A DNA stretch of 64,000 nt from CAVAWX01 sp963614215. GTDB lineage: Bacteria > Actinomycetota > Coriobacteriia > Coriobacteriales > QAMH01. Within the stretch, counting starts at the first letter, position 1. Every line of letters begins with the position of its first letter. The position numbers and the translations under genes are program-made. Where the stretch lies: assembly GCA_963614215.1 (NCBI GenBank), contig CAVECB010000001.1:48360-112359 (forward strand), written 5' to 3'. Below the pieces are notes generated by a model, which worked only from the letters and a program-made list of their open reading frames with translations, made no database searches and had not been told where the DNA came from. This document shows, piece after piece, positions 1 through 12,322 of this stretch.

Positions 1-58
1 GCTCGTGGTATCGTATACGGCTGTTTGTTTTACGAGTGAAAGAGGAAAACGCGCCACC

Positions 59-1882
<1,824 letters not shown>

Positions 1883-1970
1883 GGCGACGTAGCAGGCGCC
1901 GGGGCGCGGGCAATGCGCTCGCGGCGCGAGTGCTGGGGGCGCGTGGCGCAAAAAGAAGGAGGCGGCGCAC

Positions 1971-2750
1971 ATGGCAAAAGAGCTTTTGAACCTGCACGAG
2001 GCCGAGGTGCGCATAGACGGGCGGACGATTTTGTCCGTGCCAGAGTTTTCCATCGACGAAGGCGAGCGCTTGGTTGTCTTGGGCCCCAACGGCTCGGGCA
2101 AGTCTACGCTCATCAAGATGCTCACGCGCGAGCTGCAGCCCGTGTGGAAAGAGGAACCGCCGCTGCTGTTCCGTGGCAGCCGCAACACCTCGCTTGAAGA
2201 GATAAACCAGGTCATCGGCGTGGTGTCCACGAGCATCGAGGAGCGCATGGTCGTGCACCGCAGCGCCCTCGACATCGTGCTCGGCGGCTATTTCGGCAGC
2301 GTGGGCGTGCCGTTTCGCCGCGCGGTCACGCCCGAGCAGGACAAGGCCGCCCGCCAGATTTTGCGCGACATGGGACTGGCGAGTTTGGCCACGCGCGACA
2401 TGAAGACCTTGTCCACCGGCCAGATGCGCCGCGTCTTGATTGCGCGCGCGCTGGTGAACGGCCCTGAGGTGATCGTTTTCGACGAGCCGTGCACGGGGCT
2501 GGATGTGGCGGCGAAATGGGACCTGCGCGAGACGCTGTCGGCGCTGGGGCGCGCGGGGCGCACGATGATGCTCGTCACGCACGACGTGGCCGACATCGTG
2601 CCGGAATTCGACCGCGTCGTCGTCTTGCGCGAGGGCAAGATCATCGCCGACGGTCCGAAGAGCGAGGTGCTGACGACATCTATGCTGCGGCGGCTGTTCG
2701 GCGTGCCCGTCACGCTTTACGAGACCGAGGGGCGCTACCACCTGCAATAG
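1971..2750 (+). CDS. Soluble ABC transporter ATP-binding protein (YlmA-like)
   Basis: A single nucleotide-binding domain of 259 residues. Walker A GPNGSGKST is at about 38-46, the signature is LSTGQ (about 146-150, Ser-Thr in place of the usual Ser-Gly), and Walker B VIVFDEP is near 167-173, followed by the H-loop in VTHDVAD. No transmembrane segment is present and no permease lies beside it, so its partner and substrate are unknown; the sequence most resembles the YlmA/ModF-like stand-alone ATPases. A strong AAGGAGG precedes the ATG. Transport function is inferred only from family membership; it could equally act on ribosomes or another complex. Confidence 0.8.
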   Translation: MAKELLNLHEAEVRIDGRTILSVPEFSIDEGERLVVLGPNGSGKSTLIKMLTRELQPVWKEEPPLLFRGSRNTSLEEINQVIGVVSTSIEERMVVHRSALDIVLGGYFGSVGVPFRRAVTPEQDKAARQILRDMGLASLATRDMKTLSTGQMRRVLIARALVNGPEVIVFDEPCTGLDVAAKWDLRETLSALGRAGRTMMLVTHDVADIVPEFDRVVVLREGKIIADGPKSEVLTTSMLRRLFGVPVTLYETEGRYHLQ

Positions 2751-2751
2751 G

Positions 2752-2781
2752 GCGCGTGTGTGCGTGTGCGCATGCGTGCAT
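2752..2781. other. 30-bp perfect alternating purine-pyrimidine tract
   Basis: Directly after the ABC ATPase stop codon, 30 consecutive bases alternate purine and pyrimidine (G/C/T/A steps of GC, GT, CA type) without interruption. Such tracts can flip to left-handed Z-DNA under negative supercoiling. It lies in the 182-bp leader region of clpC; a TATACT at 2867-2872 further down is the best -10 candidate for clpC, without a good -35. Confidence 0.5.
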
Positions 2782-2932
2782 CCGCCCACGCAGTGTGCCC
2801 GCCCATATGTTGAACGCGTGCGAACGTCTTGTTGTCGTGCCGTCACCCATCTTTTGCGCACTCGTCTATACTCGTTTACCTATATGCGGTTGACGCGGCT
2901 TTCACGACTGCGACGAGAGGAGCCGAGCGCAC

Positions 2933-5425
<2,493 letters not shown>

Positions 5426-5461
5426 CCTCGCGGATTTCACGAGAAGAAACGAGGTGGGGGC

Positions 5462-6322
5462 ATGGGCGACGAGCTGGACGGGACACGGCGCGGGGCGGAT
5501 CCGGTGGCAGGACCTGAGGCCCTCACGCCCGAGCAGGTCGAGGAATTCCTCGAGGAGATAAACTCCTTTGCCCGCACCTTGGGCACGCATGAGGGGCACG
5601 TGTCGGCCCATCCGTCGACGGCCGCCGTTATCGTGGCCGGCGGCAGCGGCGAGCGTTTCGGCAACCTCGGCGGCAAGCAGCTGTTCGAGCTTTTGGGCAA
5701 GCCCATGCTCACGTGGTCGATCGAGGCGTTCGACGCGGTGGCCGATGTGGGTCTGATCGTGGTCGTGTGCCCCCAGGATCGTTGCACCGAGTACCGCGAG
5801 GCGGCGGTGGACCCCTTCGAATTCGCCACGCCCATCGAGTTCGCGCCCGCCGGCGAAATTCGCCAGGAGTCGGCCATGAACGGCGTGGACGCGGTGCCGA
5901 CCGACTACGACGTGATCGCCGTGCACGACGGGGCGCGCCCGCTCGTCACCGCCGACATAGTCACGCACGCCATCAGCATGTTGAAGGGCAATCTCGACGC
6001 CGACGGCATCGTGGTGGGGCATCCGAGCATCGACACCTTGAAGGTGGTAAACGAACACGCCATCGCCGGCACGCCGGACCGCAGTATGTTTTGGGTGGCG
6101 CAGACCCCGCAGGTGTTTCGTAGCGACATTTGCCGCCGCGCGTACTCGACGGCCATGTTCGAGGGCTTTGTCGGCACGGACGATTCGTCGCTGGTCGAGC
6201 GCATGGGCGGGCACGTGATGATGCTCGACGGCCCGCGCGACAACATCAAGCTGACGGTCCCGGAAGACATAGGACCGGTGGTCGCGGCGCTGGCAAAGCG
6301 CGTGGCGGGCGATGACGCATGA
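5462..6322 (+). CDS. ispD: 2-C-methyl-D-erythritol 4-phosphate cytidylyltransferase
   Basis: Third enzyme of the MEP isoprenoid pathway, joining CTP and MEP. The nucleotide-binding motif AGGSGERFG (about 58-66) followed by GGKQ, then HDGARPLV, AQTPQVF and TDDSSLVER are typical IspD features. The protein carries about 50 extra N-terminal residues (acidic, helical, without a signal) before the catalytic core; the start is supported by GAGGTGGGG directly upstream. TarI-type CDP-ribitol enzymes share the fold, but the overlap with ispF makes IspD much more likely. Stop overlaps the next start (ATGA), so translation is probably coupled. Confidence 0.9.
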   Translation: MGDELDGTRRGADPVAGPEALTPEQVEEFLEEINSFARTLGTHEGHVSAHPSTAAVIVAGGSGERFGNLGGKQLFELLGKPMLTWSIEAFDAVADVGLIVVVCPQDRCTEYREAAVDPFEFATPIEFAPAGEIRQESAMNGVDAVPTDYDVIAVHDGARPLVTADIVTHAISMLKGNLDADGIVVGHPSIDTLKVVNEHAIAGTPDRSMFWVAQTPQVFRSDICRRAYSTAMFEGFVGTDDSSLVERMGGHVMMLDGPRDNIKLTVPEDIGPVVAALAKRVAGDDA

Positions 6323-6864
6323 GGGTGGAAGGCGTGCGAGGCAGCGAGTGCGGAGCCGGGCAGGCGGCCGAGCCTGGCCGGGCGGGCATGCAGCGCATCG
6401 GCCTCGGCTTCGACGTGCATGCGTTTGCCGACGGGCGGCGCCTTGTGCTGGGCGGCGTGGACGTGCCCTTCGAGCGCGGGCTGGACGGCCATTCGGATGC
6501 CGACGTGCTCGTGCACGCCGTCATGGACGCGCTGCTGGGTGCGCTGCGCGAAGGCGACATCGGCAAGCTCTTCCCCGACGACGACCCGGCCTATGCGGGA
6601 GCCGACTCCATTGCGTTGCTGGAGCGCGTCGCGGCGCTCGTGCGCGAGCGGGGCTGGCGCATCGACGACATCGACAGCGTGCTGGCCTTGCAGGCGCCAA
6701 AAATCGCGCCTTTTCGCGAGCAGATGCGCGCCAACATCGCGGCTGCCTGCGGCATCGACGTCGACCAGGTCGGGGTGAAGGCGACGACGACCGAGCACCT
6801 GGGCTTCGAGGGGCGCGGCGAGGGCGCGAGCGCCCAGGCCGTGTGCCTGCTTTCGCGCAAATGA
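6319..6864 (+). CDS. ispF: 2-C-methyl-D-erythritol 2,4-cyclodiphosphate synthase
   Basis: Cyclises CDP-ME 2-phosphate in the MEP pathway. The metal ligands are visible in GLGFDVHAF and DGHSDADVLVHA, and the C-terminus has the family signature KATTTEHLGFEGRGEG. From 6319 the product is 181 aa and the start overlaps the ispD stop as ATGA, which favours coupled translation. An internal ATG at 6388 gives 158 aa, exactly the usual family length, and the 23 extra residues are not conserved in character, so 6388 may be the functional start; neither has a convincing Shine-Dalgarno sequence. Confidence 0.9.
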   Translation: MRVEGVRGSECGAGQAAEPGRAGMQRIGLGFDVHAFADGRRLVLGGVDVPFERGLDGHSDADVLVHAVMDALLGALREGDIGKLFPDDDPAYAGADSIALLERVAALVRERGWRIDDIDSVLALQAPKIAPFREQMRANIAAACGIDVDQVGVKATTTEHLGFEGRGEGASAQAVCLLSRK

Positions 6865-6866
6865 TT

Positions 6867-6912
6867 TAGAATCTGCGACAAGCTGTTCAACGTGAAACAT
6901 ATTCACCGTGAA
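6867..6912 (+). promoter_or_regulatory. glf promoter -10 and tandem palindromes in the leader
   Basis: TAGAAT at 6867-6872 is a -10 candidate. Downstream lie two imperfect palindromes of the form TTCAMCGTGAA at 6886-6896 and 6902-6912, exactly 16 bp apart and just before the glf ribosome site (AAAGGA near 6917). They could be a repressor operator or small RNA hairpins. The first also resembles a parS site (14 of 16 bases in 6884-6899), which I regard as weak. Confidence 0.4.
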
Positions 6913-6933
6913 GGGAAAGGACGGTTCACCCAC

Positions 6934-8061
6934 ATGGAGACCTATGACTATCTGATCGTCGGCGCAGGCCTGACGGGCGCCGTGTTCGCACACGAGGCGA
7001 CCGCGGCCGGCAAACGCTGCCTGGTCATCGACCGGCGCGAGCATATCGCGGGCAACTGCTTCACCAAGAAGGTCAACGGCATCGACGTGCACGAGTACGG
7101 CGCGCACATCTTTCATACCTCCGACCGCGCGGTGTGGGATTACGTGAACCAGTTCACCGAGTTCAACAACTACGTGAACAGCCCGGTGGCCAACTTTCAC
7201 GGCACCATCTACAACCTGCCTTTCAACATGAACACCTTCGCGCAGATGTGGGGCATACGTACGCCGGACGAGGCGCGCGAGATCATCGAGCGGCAAAAGG
7301 CCGAGGCCGCCATCGACGGCGAGCCGGCCAACCTGGAGGAGCAGGCGCTGTCGCTGATTGGGCGCGACATCTTCGAGAAGCTCATCCGCGAGTACACGGA
7401 AAAGCAGTGGGGGCGGCCGTGCACCGAGCTGCCGGCCAGCATCATCAAGCGCCTGCCCGTGCGCTACATCTACGACAACAACTACTTCAACGACCGTTGG
7501 CAGGGCATCCCCATGGGCGGCTACACGCGCATGGTCGAGCGCATGCTCGAAGGCGTGGAGGTGCGCTGCGGCGTCGAGTACAAGGAGTTTGCCGCGGCTA
7601 ACCCCGGCGTGGCCAGCCGCGTCGTCTACACCGGGCCCATCGACGAGTACTTCGACTTCTCGCTGGGCAACCTGGAGTGGCGGACCGTGCGTTTCGAGAC
7701 CGAGCTGCTCGAGGGCGTGGCCAACTGGCAGGGCAACGCCGTGGTGAACTACACGAGCCACGACGAGCCGTTCACGCGCATCATCGAGCACAAGTGGTTC
7801 GAGTTCGGCAAGGGCGAGGACGGCGCCGATTTGCCCGACACGGTGATCAGCCGCGAGTACTCGAGCGCGTGGAAGCCGGGCGACGAGCCGTACTACCCGG
7901 TCAACGACGAGAAGAACACGGCCCTGTTCGAGCGCTACCGCGAGCTGGGCGCCGCCGAGGAGGGCGTGGTCTTTGCCGGGCGCCTGGGCGCGTACAAGTA
8001 CTATGACATGGCGCCGTGCATTGCGGCAGCCCTGGAGCTGGCGCACGCCGAGCTGGGGTAG
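6934..8061 (+). CDS. glf: UDP-galactopyranose mutase
   Basis: FAD enzyme that interconverts UDP-galactopyranose and UDP-galactofuranose, supplying galactofuranose for cell-surface glycans. The N-terminal dinucleotide-binding motif GAGLTG is at 10-15, followed by the family motifs HIFHTSD, EKQWGRPCTELPA and YFNDRWQGIPMGGYTRM. Its 375 residues match the family. The ATG at 6934 is chosen over a GTG at 6892 because it has an AAAGGA ribosome site and begins at the conserved N-terminus. No dedicated galactofuranosyltransferase is adjacent, but a membrane glycosyltransferase lies convergently downstream. Confidence 0.95.
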   Translation: METYDYLIVGAGLTGAVFAHEATAAGKRCLVIDRREHIAGNCFTKKVNGIDVHEYGAHIFHTSDRAVWDYVNQFTEFNNYVNSPVANFHGTIYNLPFNMNTFAQMWGIRTPDEAREIIERQKAEAAIDGEPANLEEQALSLIGRDIFEKLIREYTEKQWGRPCTELPASIIKRLPVRYIYDNNYFNDRWQGIPMGGYTRMVERMLEGVEVRCGVEYKEFAAANPGVASRVVYTGPIDEYFDFSLGNLEWRTVRFETELLEGVANWQGNAVVNYTSHDEPFTRIIEHKWFEFGKGEDGADLPDTVISREYSSAWKPGDEPYYPVNDEKNTALFERYRELGAAEEGVVFAGRLGAYKYYDMAPCIAAALELAHAELG

Positions 8062-8077
8062 GGCAGCGGCCGCTGCC
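8062..8077. terminator. Perfect 16-bp palindrome between convergent genes
   Basis: GGCAGCGGCCGCTGCC directly follows the glf stop codon and its last base is part of the stop codon of the convergent glycosyltransferase. It could act as a bidirectional terminator stem, but there is no U-tract on either side and no unpaired loop in the strict palindrome, so termination is only inferred from position. Confidence 0.35.
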
Positions 8078-9012
8078 TAGCGCCGGGCGCGGTCGTGCTC
8101 GTAGAGCTCGTAGACGGCCAGCTCGTATTGTTTGCGGGCGGTGCGCGCCGCCGAGTCCAGAATCAGGCCGCATATCCAGAACAGCACCGTCAGGACCGCG
8201 CAGCCCACCGCCGCGATGGCCAGGGGCACATGCGTGATGTAGGAGGTCTGGGCGAACTCGACGAGCACGGGGATGCCGCATGCCAGCGTGGCCACGAGAA
8301 AGATGACGGCGAGTGTGCCGAAAAAGCGCATGGGCTTGTACTCGCGAAACAACGAGGCGATGGTGCGCAGCACGAGCATGCCGTCGGAGAAGGTGTTCAG
8401 CTTTGAGACCGAGCCTTCCGGACGATCGCGGTAGCCGATGGGCACCTGCACGACCTTGAAGGCCTTGTCCAGGCAGTGGATGGACATCTCCGTTTCGACC
8501 TCGAAGCCCTCCGAGACCACCGGGTAGCTCTTCACGAACACGCGTGAGAAGGCGCGATACCCCGTCATGATGTCGGTGAGCTGCGCATGGTAGAGGTGGT
8601 TGATCAGCCCGCGCACGAGGTTGTTGCCCAGGCCGTGGAAGGCGCGCTTGTTCTCCTCGCCGTAGGTGCCGTTGGTCAGGCGGTCGCCGATGACCATGTC
8701 GGCCTCGCCGGCCTCGACGGGCGCAATCATGGCGTGGACGTCTTCAGCGGGGTAGGTGTCGTCGCCGTCCACGAGCACGTAGCAGTCGGCCTCGATGTCG
8801 CGAAACATCTGGCGCGTGACGTTGCCCTTGCCCTGGCGGCGCTCGTGGCGCACGATGGCGCCGTGCTCGGCGGCTATCTCGGCCGTGCCGTCGGTGGAGT
8901 TGTTGTCGTAGACGTAGACGTCCGCGTCCGGTAGCTCGCGCTTGAAGTCGTCCACCACCTTCGCGATGGTGACGGACTCGTTGTAGCACGGTATGAGAAC
9001 TGCAGTCTTCAC
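8077..9012 (-). CDS. Family 2 glycosyltransferase with two C-terminal membrane segments (DPM1/DPG synthase-like)
   Basis: Likely transfers a sugar from a nucleotide donor to a polyprenyl phosphate or a surface glycan at the inner face of the membrane. The GT-A fold starts at once (AVLIPCYNES), the DxD-type motif DGDD is at 82-85, and a typical GYRAFSRVFVKSYPV motif follows. Two hydrophobic segments near 233-255 and 268-292 anchor the C-terminus. Length 311 aa. It is convergent with glf, so both may serve the same glycan, but this is inference. The minus-strand TACAAT at 9091-9096 is the best -10 for it. Confidence 0.85.
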   Translation of the reverse strand: MKTAVLIPCYNESVTIAKVVDDFKRELPDADVYVYDNNSTDGTAEIAAEHGAIVRHERRQGKGNVTRQMFRDIEADCYVLVDGDDTYPAEDVHAMIAPVEAGEADMVIGDRLTNGTYGEENKRAFHGLGNNLVRGLINHLYHAQLTDIMTGYRAFSRVFVKSYPVVSEGFEVETEMSIHCLDKAFKVVQVPIGYRDRPEGSVSKLNTFSDGMLVLRTIASLFREYKPMRFFGTLAVIFLVATLACGIPVLVEFAQTSYITHVPLAIAAVGCAVLTVLFWICGLILDSAARTARKQYELAVYELYEHDRARR

Positions 9013-9090
9013 TTCTACCCCCTGTATGCGCCGATGCGCGTGTGCGCCGCGCGGTATCTCGGACGCGGCCGCTTCGGCAATGTCGCTGCG

Positions 9091-9096
9091 ATTGTA
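9091..9096 (-). promoter_or_regulatory. -10 element of the glycosyltransferase gene
   Basis: TACAAT on the minus strand, 78 bp before the start codon at 9012; no recognisable -35. The surrounding 192-bp space (9013-9204) also holds a GCGCCGC/GCGGCGC inverted repeat (9163-9189) and nothing else. Confidence 0.4.
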
Positions 9097-9204
9097 CGCT
9101 AAAGTGTGCGCGCGGCGCGTGCACCGTCGGGCGCTTCATCGGGAATCTGGAATTTTGCGAAAGCGCCGCTGCCTAGCGATGGGCGGCGCGGAGTGGAGCG
9201 TGCG

Positions 9205-12200
9205 CTAGCGTCGGGCGGCGCGCATCTCGGCGACGATGTCGTCGAGGGGCTCGACGGCCATGTTGGTCGACGGCATGGCCTGCAAGACCTGCTTCCTATA
9301 GCCTTTTCTCTGCAGCCGCCCGTCGGCCAGCACGAGAAAGCCGCTGTCGTCGGAGCGCCGGATCAGCCGGCCGGCCGCCTGCTTCATCTCCACGATTGTC
9401 TTGGGCAGCGAGTAGCGCGCCCAAGCGCTTCTGCCTTCGCGTTGTGTGCGCTCGCAAAGCAGCGGGTTTTTCGCGCTTTCGAAGGGCAGCCTCGGGATGA
9501 CGACGCAGCGCAGGGTGTCGCCCGGCGCGTCGAAGCCTTCCCAAAACGCCTTGAGCGCGAACAGCGACAGCTTCTCTTCGGCGATGAAGCGCTCGCGCAC
9601 CGCGTGCCTGCCCGCTCCCGGCGGCTGCACGGCCAGCTCAAGCCCCGCGGCTTCGAGGCGCTCGCGCAGCTCGGCCGCATACGACTGCATTTCATTGCGG
9701 TTGGTGAACAGCGTGAGCGTCGAGCCGCCCATGGCCACGTGCACCTCGTAGAGCAGCTCGACCAGACGCTCGTGATAGCTGGGGTCGTAGGGGTCGGGCA
9801 TCTCGGCGGGCAGCAGTATGCGCATGTTGTGGTCGAAGTCGTAGCTTGACTCGATGGTGCGGCACGAGAAACGCTTCTGCTCGATGCGGTCGAGGCCCAC
9901 CGCGTGCAAAAACGAGGCAAAGGGCGCGTCGCTTTTGCCGGTGGCGATGGTCGCCGAGGTGAAGATGACGCTGTCGACATTCGGGTAGAGATACTCGGCA
10001 AGCGCGGACCCGATGTCGAGGCGCAGCGCCGACAGAGACTCAATCACGCGCTCGGGTTTGCGGTGGACATGCGCCGCATAGGCATAGTCCTTGTTCGCAC
10101 CGTTCTCGTCGCCCAAGACGAGGGCAAGTGCGCTGCGCATTTCGCCTACCCGGCAGGCGATGCTGCTGACGTCGCCTTGGGTGACGCCGCCCTCGTCGCT
10201 GCATTCCTCGAGTGCGGCGACGAGGTCTTTCAGGGCTTTCGCCAGCCCCTCGAGATTGTCCGCGAGCACGGCTCCTGTCTGCGCGACCGGATCCCAGGCG
10301 GCGCTTTGCCGCAGCTCGTCGCTAATCCAGACGTCCACCTCGTAGTAGCTGCCCGTGTCTTCGACGCACGAGTACAGGTTTTTTACGAAAGAAAAGAAGC
10401 TCTCGGCGCTCTTGCGCACGTCCCCGACGCCGCCCTCGACCTTGGCCGCCGGGGCATAGAGCACGTTCGCTCCGCTTGTGCCGCCTGCCTTCTTCTTCAC
10501 TTGCGCGAGCAAGCCGCCGTTGCCGTCGATCTGTCGCAGCAGGTGCTTTAGGTCGCGCACATCGATTTTCGTCGAGAGCTGGGACCTGGCCTCCTCTTCC
10601 ACGGCGTGCGCCTCGTCGATCACCCAGTGCCGCGTGCCCTTCGGCAAGATGGCGCCGTCTGTCTCCATATCGCGGAAGAGCAGGGCGTGGTTCGTGACGA
10701 TGATGTCGGCCTTCTCGGCGTGCGCGCGCGCCCCGTGCAGATAGCATTGCTTGAAAAAGGGGCATTTTCTTTTCAGGCAGCTCTCGGGCGTGGGCACCAC
10801 CTCGTCGCGCAGGTCGTAGGGCCAGCGTATGCGCAGCGCCCCGAGGTCGCCCCAGGTGGTGTGCGCGGTGAAGCCGAGCAGCGTCGCGACAAACTCGATG
10901 CCCTCGACGTCGAGGTCGTCGCGCCTGTACAAGGTCTGGAGCTTGCGCAGGCACAGATAGTGGTCGTAGCCCTTCAGCGAGACGTAGTCCAGCCCGCCGA
11001 GCGCGCGCGCCAAATCGGGCAGCTCGTGGTACATGAGCTGGTCGGTGAGCGCGTTGGTCTTCGTGGCGACGCCGATGTGCACGCCGTTTGCTCGGGCGAT
11101 GCGGGCGGCCGGCAGCAGATAGGCCATCGACTTGCCCACGCCTGTGCCCGCCTCCAGCACGCGGCACTCCCCGTCGCGGAAGGCGTCGAGCACTTCGTGA
11201 GCCATCTGCAGCTGCGGCTCGCGTGGCTCGAAGCCGGGGTACATCGCGCCCGCGACGCCTTGCGCGGAAAAGTCGGCATCCAGTTCCTCGTCGCTGGGAA
11301 ACGTGAGCTTTACCCCGTCTTCGCGGTCGTTGCCCTCTTTGGGCACAAGCCCGATGCGCGCACGGCGCAAAGACCCGAGGCGGAATTTGCCGCCCTCGCC
11401 TTCACCCTCGCCGCCTGTGCCGGCGCTTGCCTGCGCCGCATCGTGAAAGACGGTGCGCAGCGGCCAGGGCGTGTCGGGCGCGATCGAGGCTATGCGCGCG
11501 GCCAGCCCGTCTGGTAGAGCGTAGGCGCCCGCGACGAGTATCGGCCACAGTGCGGCCAGCGCCGCCACGTCGTCGTCTGCACGGTGCGTGGAGGCGTGCA
11601 CCCCGAAGGCGCGGGAGAGGTCTTCGAGGCGATGCGATTTCAGGCGCGGCAAGACGATGTTGGACAAGATGAGGCTGTCCAGCCACTCTTCAGAGACGGT
11701 GCCCGCCGCAGCGCGGTGCATGATGAAGCCCCGGTCGAAGCTTGCGTTGTGCGCGACGATGCGCCTGCCGCCCGCGAATTCGGCGAACTGCTCGACGGCA
11801 ACGCCTGGGTCGGGGGCGCCGGCCACGTCGTTTTCGGTGATGCCCGTCAGCTCGGAGATGGCCGGCGGGATGGCGCGCCCGGGGTCGACGAAGGTGTCGA
11901 AGTGAGCCACGACCTCGTTGCCGCGTACGATGCAGGCCGATATCTCTATCAGCTCGTCGTGCACGGGATCCAGCCCTGTCGTCTCCGTGTCCATGACGAC
12001 GAGTTCCTCGTCGATGAGGCGCCCCGTGCCGGCAGCCGCCCGCGTGGGCAGCGAGCAGTACAGCTCGACGATGTCGGGGTCGGTTCCCGCGACGACGAGG
12101 CTTTCGAGCATGGCGCTGTCGAAGGCGCCGCCCTGCGAGGTGCTGGCCTGCGAGGCACCGCCCTGCGCGGGGGCGCTGTCCTGTCCGCCCGCCGCGTTGC

Positions 12201-12258
12201 CTGCAGCAGCCCCGCCCGCACCCGTGTTGCGTGCCGTCGTTTTCACCGTGTCGTCCAT
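9205..12258 (-). CDS. dinG: DEDD 3'-5' exonuclease fused to DinG-type Fe-S helicase
   Basis: A 1017-aa fusion in the style of Gram-positive DinG proteins. After a low-complexity Gly/Ala/Gln-rich lead (1-46) comes an epsilon-like exonuclease with DTETTG (90-95), HNASFDRGF and HRADDD. The helicase part has Walker A EAGTGVGKS (about 366-374), a cysteine cluster whose spacing C-x4-C-x5-C (about 488-500, plus an upstream Cys in YLCLRK) matches the DinG 4Fe-4S site, the box IDEAHA (about 546) and the XPD-type motifs EGFDAPGD and QAAGRLIRR. Predicted role is resolving R-loops or D-loops during repair. No LexA box is present upstream. It lies 64 bp downstream of leuA in the same direction. Confidence 0.9.
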   Translation of the reverse strand: MDDTVKTTARNTGAGGAAAGNAAGGQDSAPAQGGASQASTSQGGAFDSAMLESLVVAGTDPDIVELYCSLPTRAAAGTGRLIDEELVVMDTETTGLDPVHDELIEISACIVRGNEVVAHFDTFVDPGRAIPPAISELTGITENDVAGAPDPGVAVEQFAEFAGGRRIVAHNASFDRGFIMHRAAAGTVSEEWLDSLILSNIVLPRLKSHRLEDLSRAFGVHASTHRADDDVAALAALWPILVAGAYALPDGLAARIASIAPDTPWPLRTVFHDAAQASAGTGGEGEGEGGKFRLGSLRRARIGLVPKEGNDREDGVKLTFPSDEELDADFSAQGVAGAMYPGFEPREPQLQMAHEVLDAFRDGECRVLEAGTGVGKSMAYLLPAARIARANGVHIGVATKTNALTDQLMYHELPDLARALGGLDYVSLKGYDHYLCLRKLQTLYRRDDLDVEGIEFVATLLGFTAHTTWGDLGALRIRWPYDLRDEVVPTPESCLKRKCPFFKQCYLHGARAHAEKADIIVTNHALLFRDMETDGAILPKGTRHWVIDEAHAVEEEARSQLSTKIDVRDLKHLLRQIDGNGGLLAQVKKKAGGTSGANVLYAPAAKVEGGVGDVRKSAESFFSFVKNLYSCVEDTGSYYEVDVWISDELRQSAAWDPVAQTGAVLADNLEGLAKALKDLVAALEECSDEGGVTQGDVSSIACRVGEMRSALALVLGDENGANKDYAYAAHVHRKPERVIESLSALRLDIGSALAEYLYPNVDSVIFTSATIATGKSDAPFASFLHAVGLDRIEQKRFSCRTIESSYDFDHNMRILLPAEMPDPYDPSYHERLVELLYEVHVAMGGSTLTLFTNRNEMQSYAAELRERLEAAGLELAVQPPGAGRHAVRERFIAEEKLSLFALKAFWEGFDAPGDTLRCVVIPRLPFESAKNPLLCERTQREGRSAWARYSLPKTIVEMKQAAGRLIRRSDDSGFLVLADGRLQRKGYRKQVLQAMPSTNMAVEPLDDIVAEMRAARR

Positions 12259-12322
12259 GCTCTCGCTTTCCGTTGTCTGCTCCGTCGCGCGAGCGGCCCT
12301 CGCGCCGATGCCGCCCGCTTTC

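Noticed and set aside
2751..2932. Heat-shock operator (CtsR, HspR or CIRCE) upstream of clpC
   Set aside because: No GGTCAAA heptads, CTTGAGT inverted repeats or CIRCE arms are present.
6884..6899. parS centromere site upstream of glf (14/16 match)
   Set aside because: The left half deviates, and the similar CGTGAAACA strings at 46421-46431 and near 49250 lie inside coding sequence; no parAB genes are here. I read it as a local palindrome instead.
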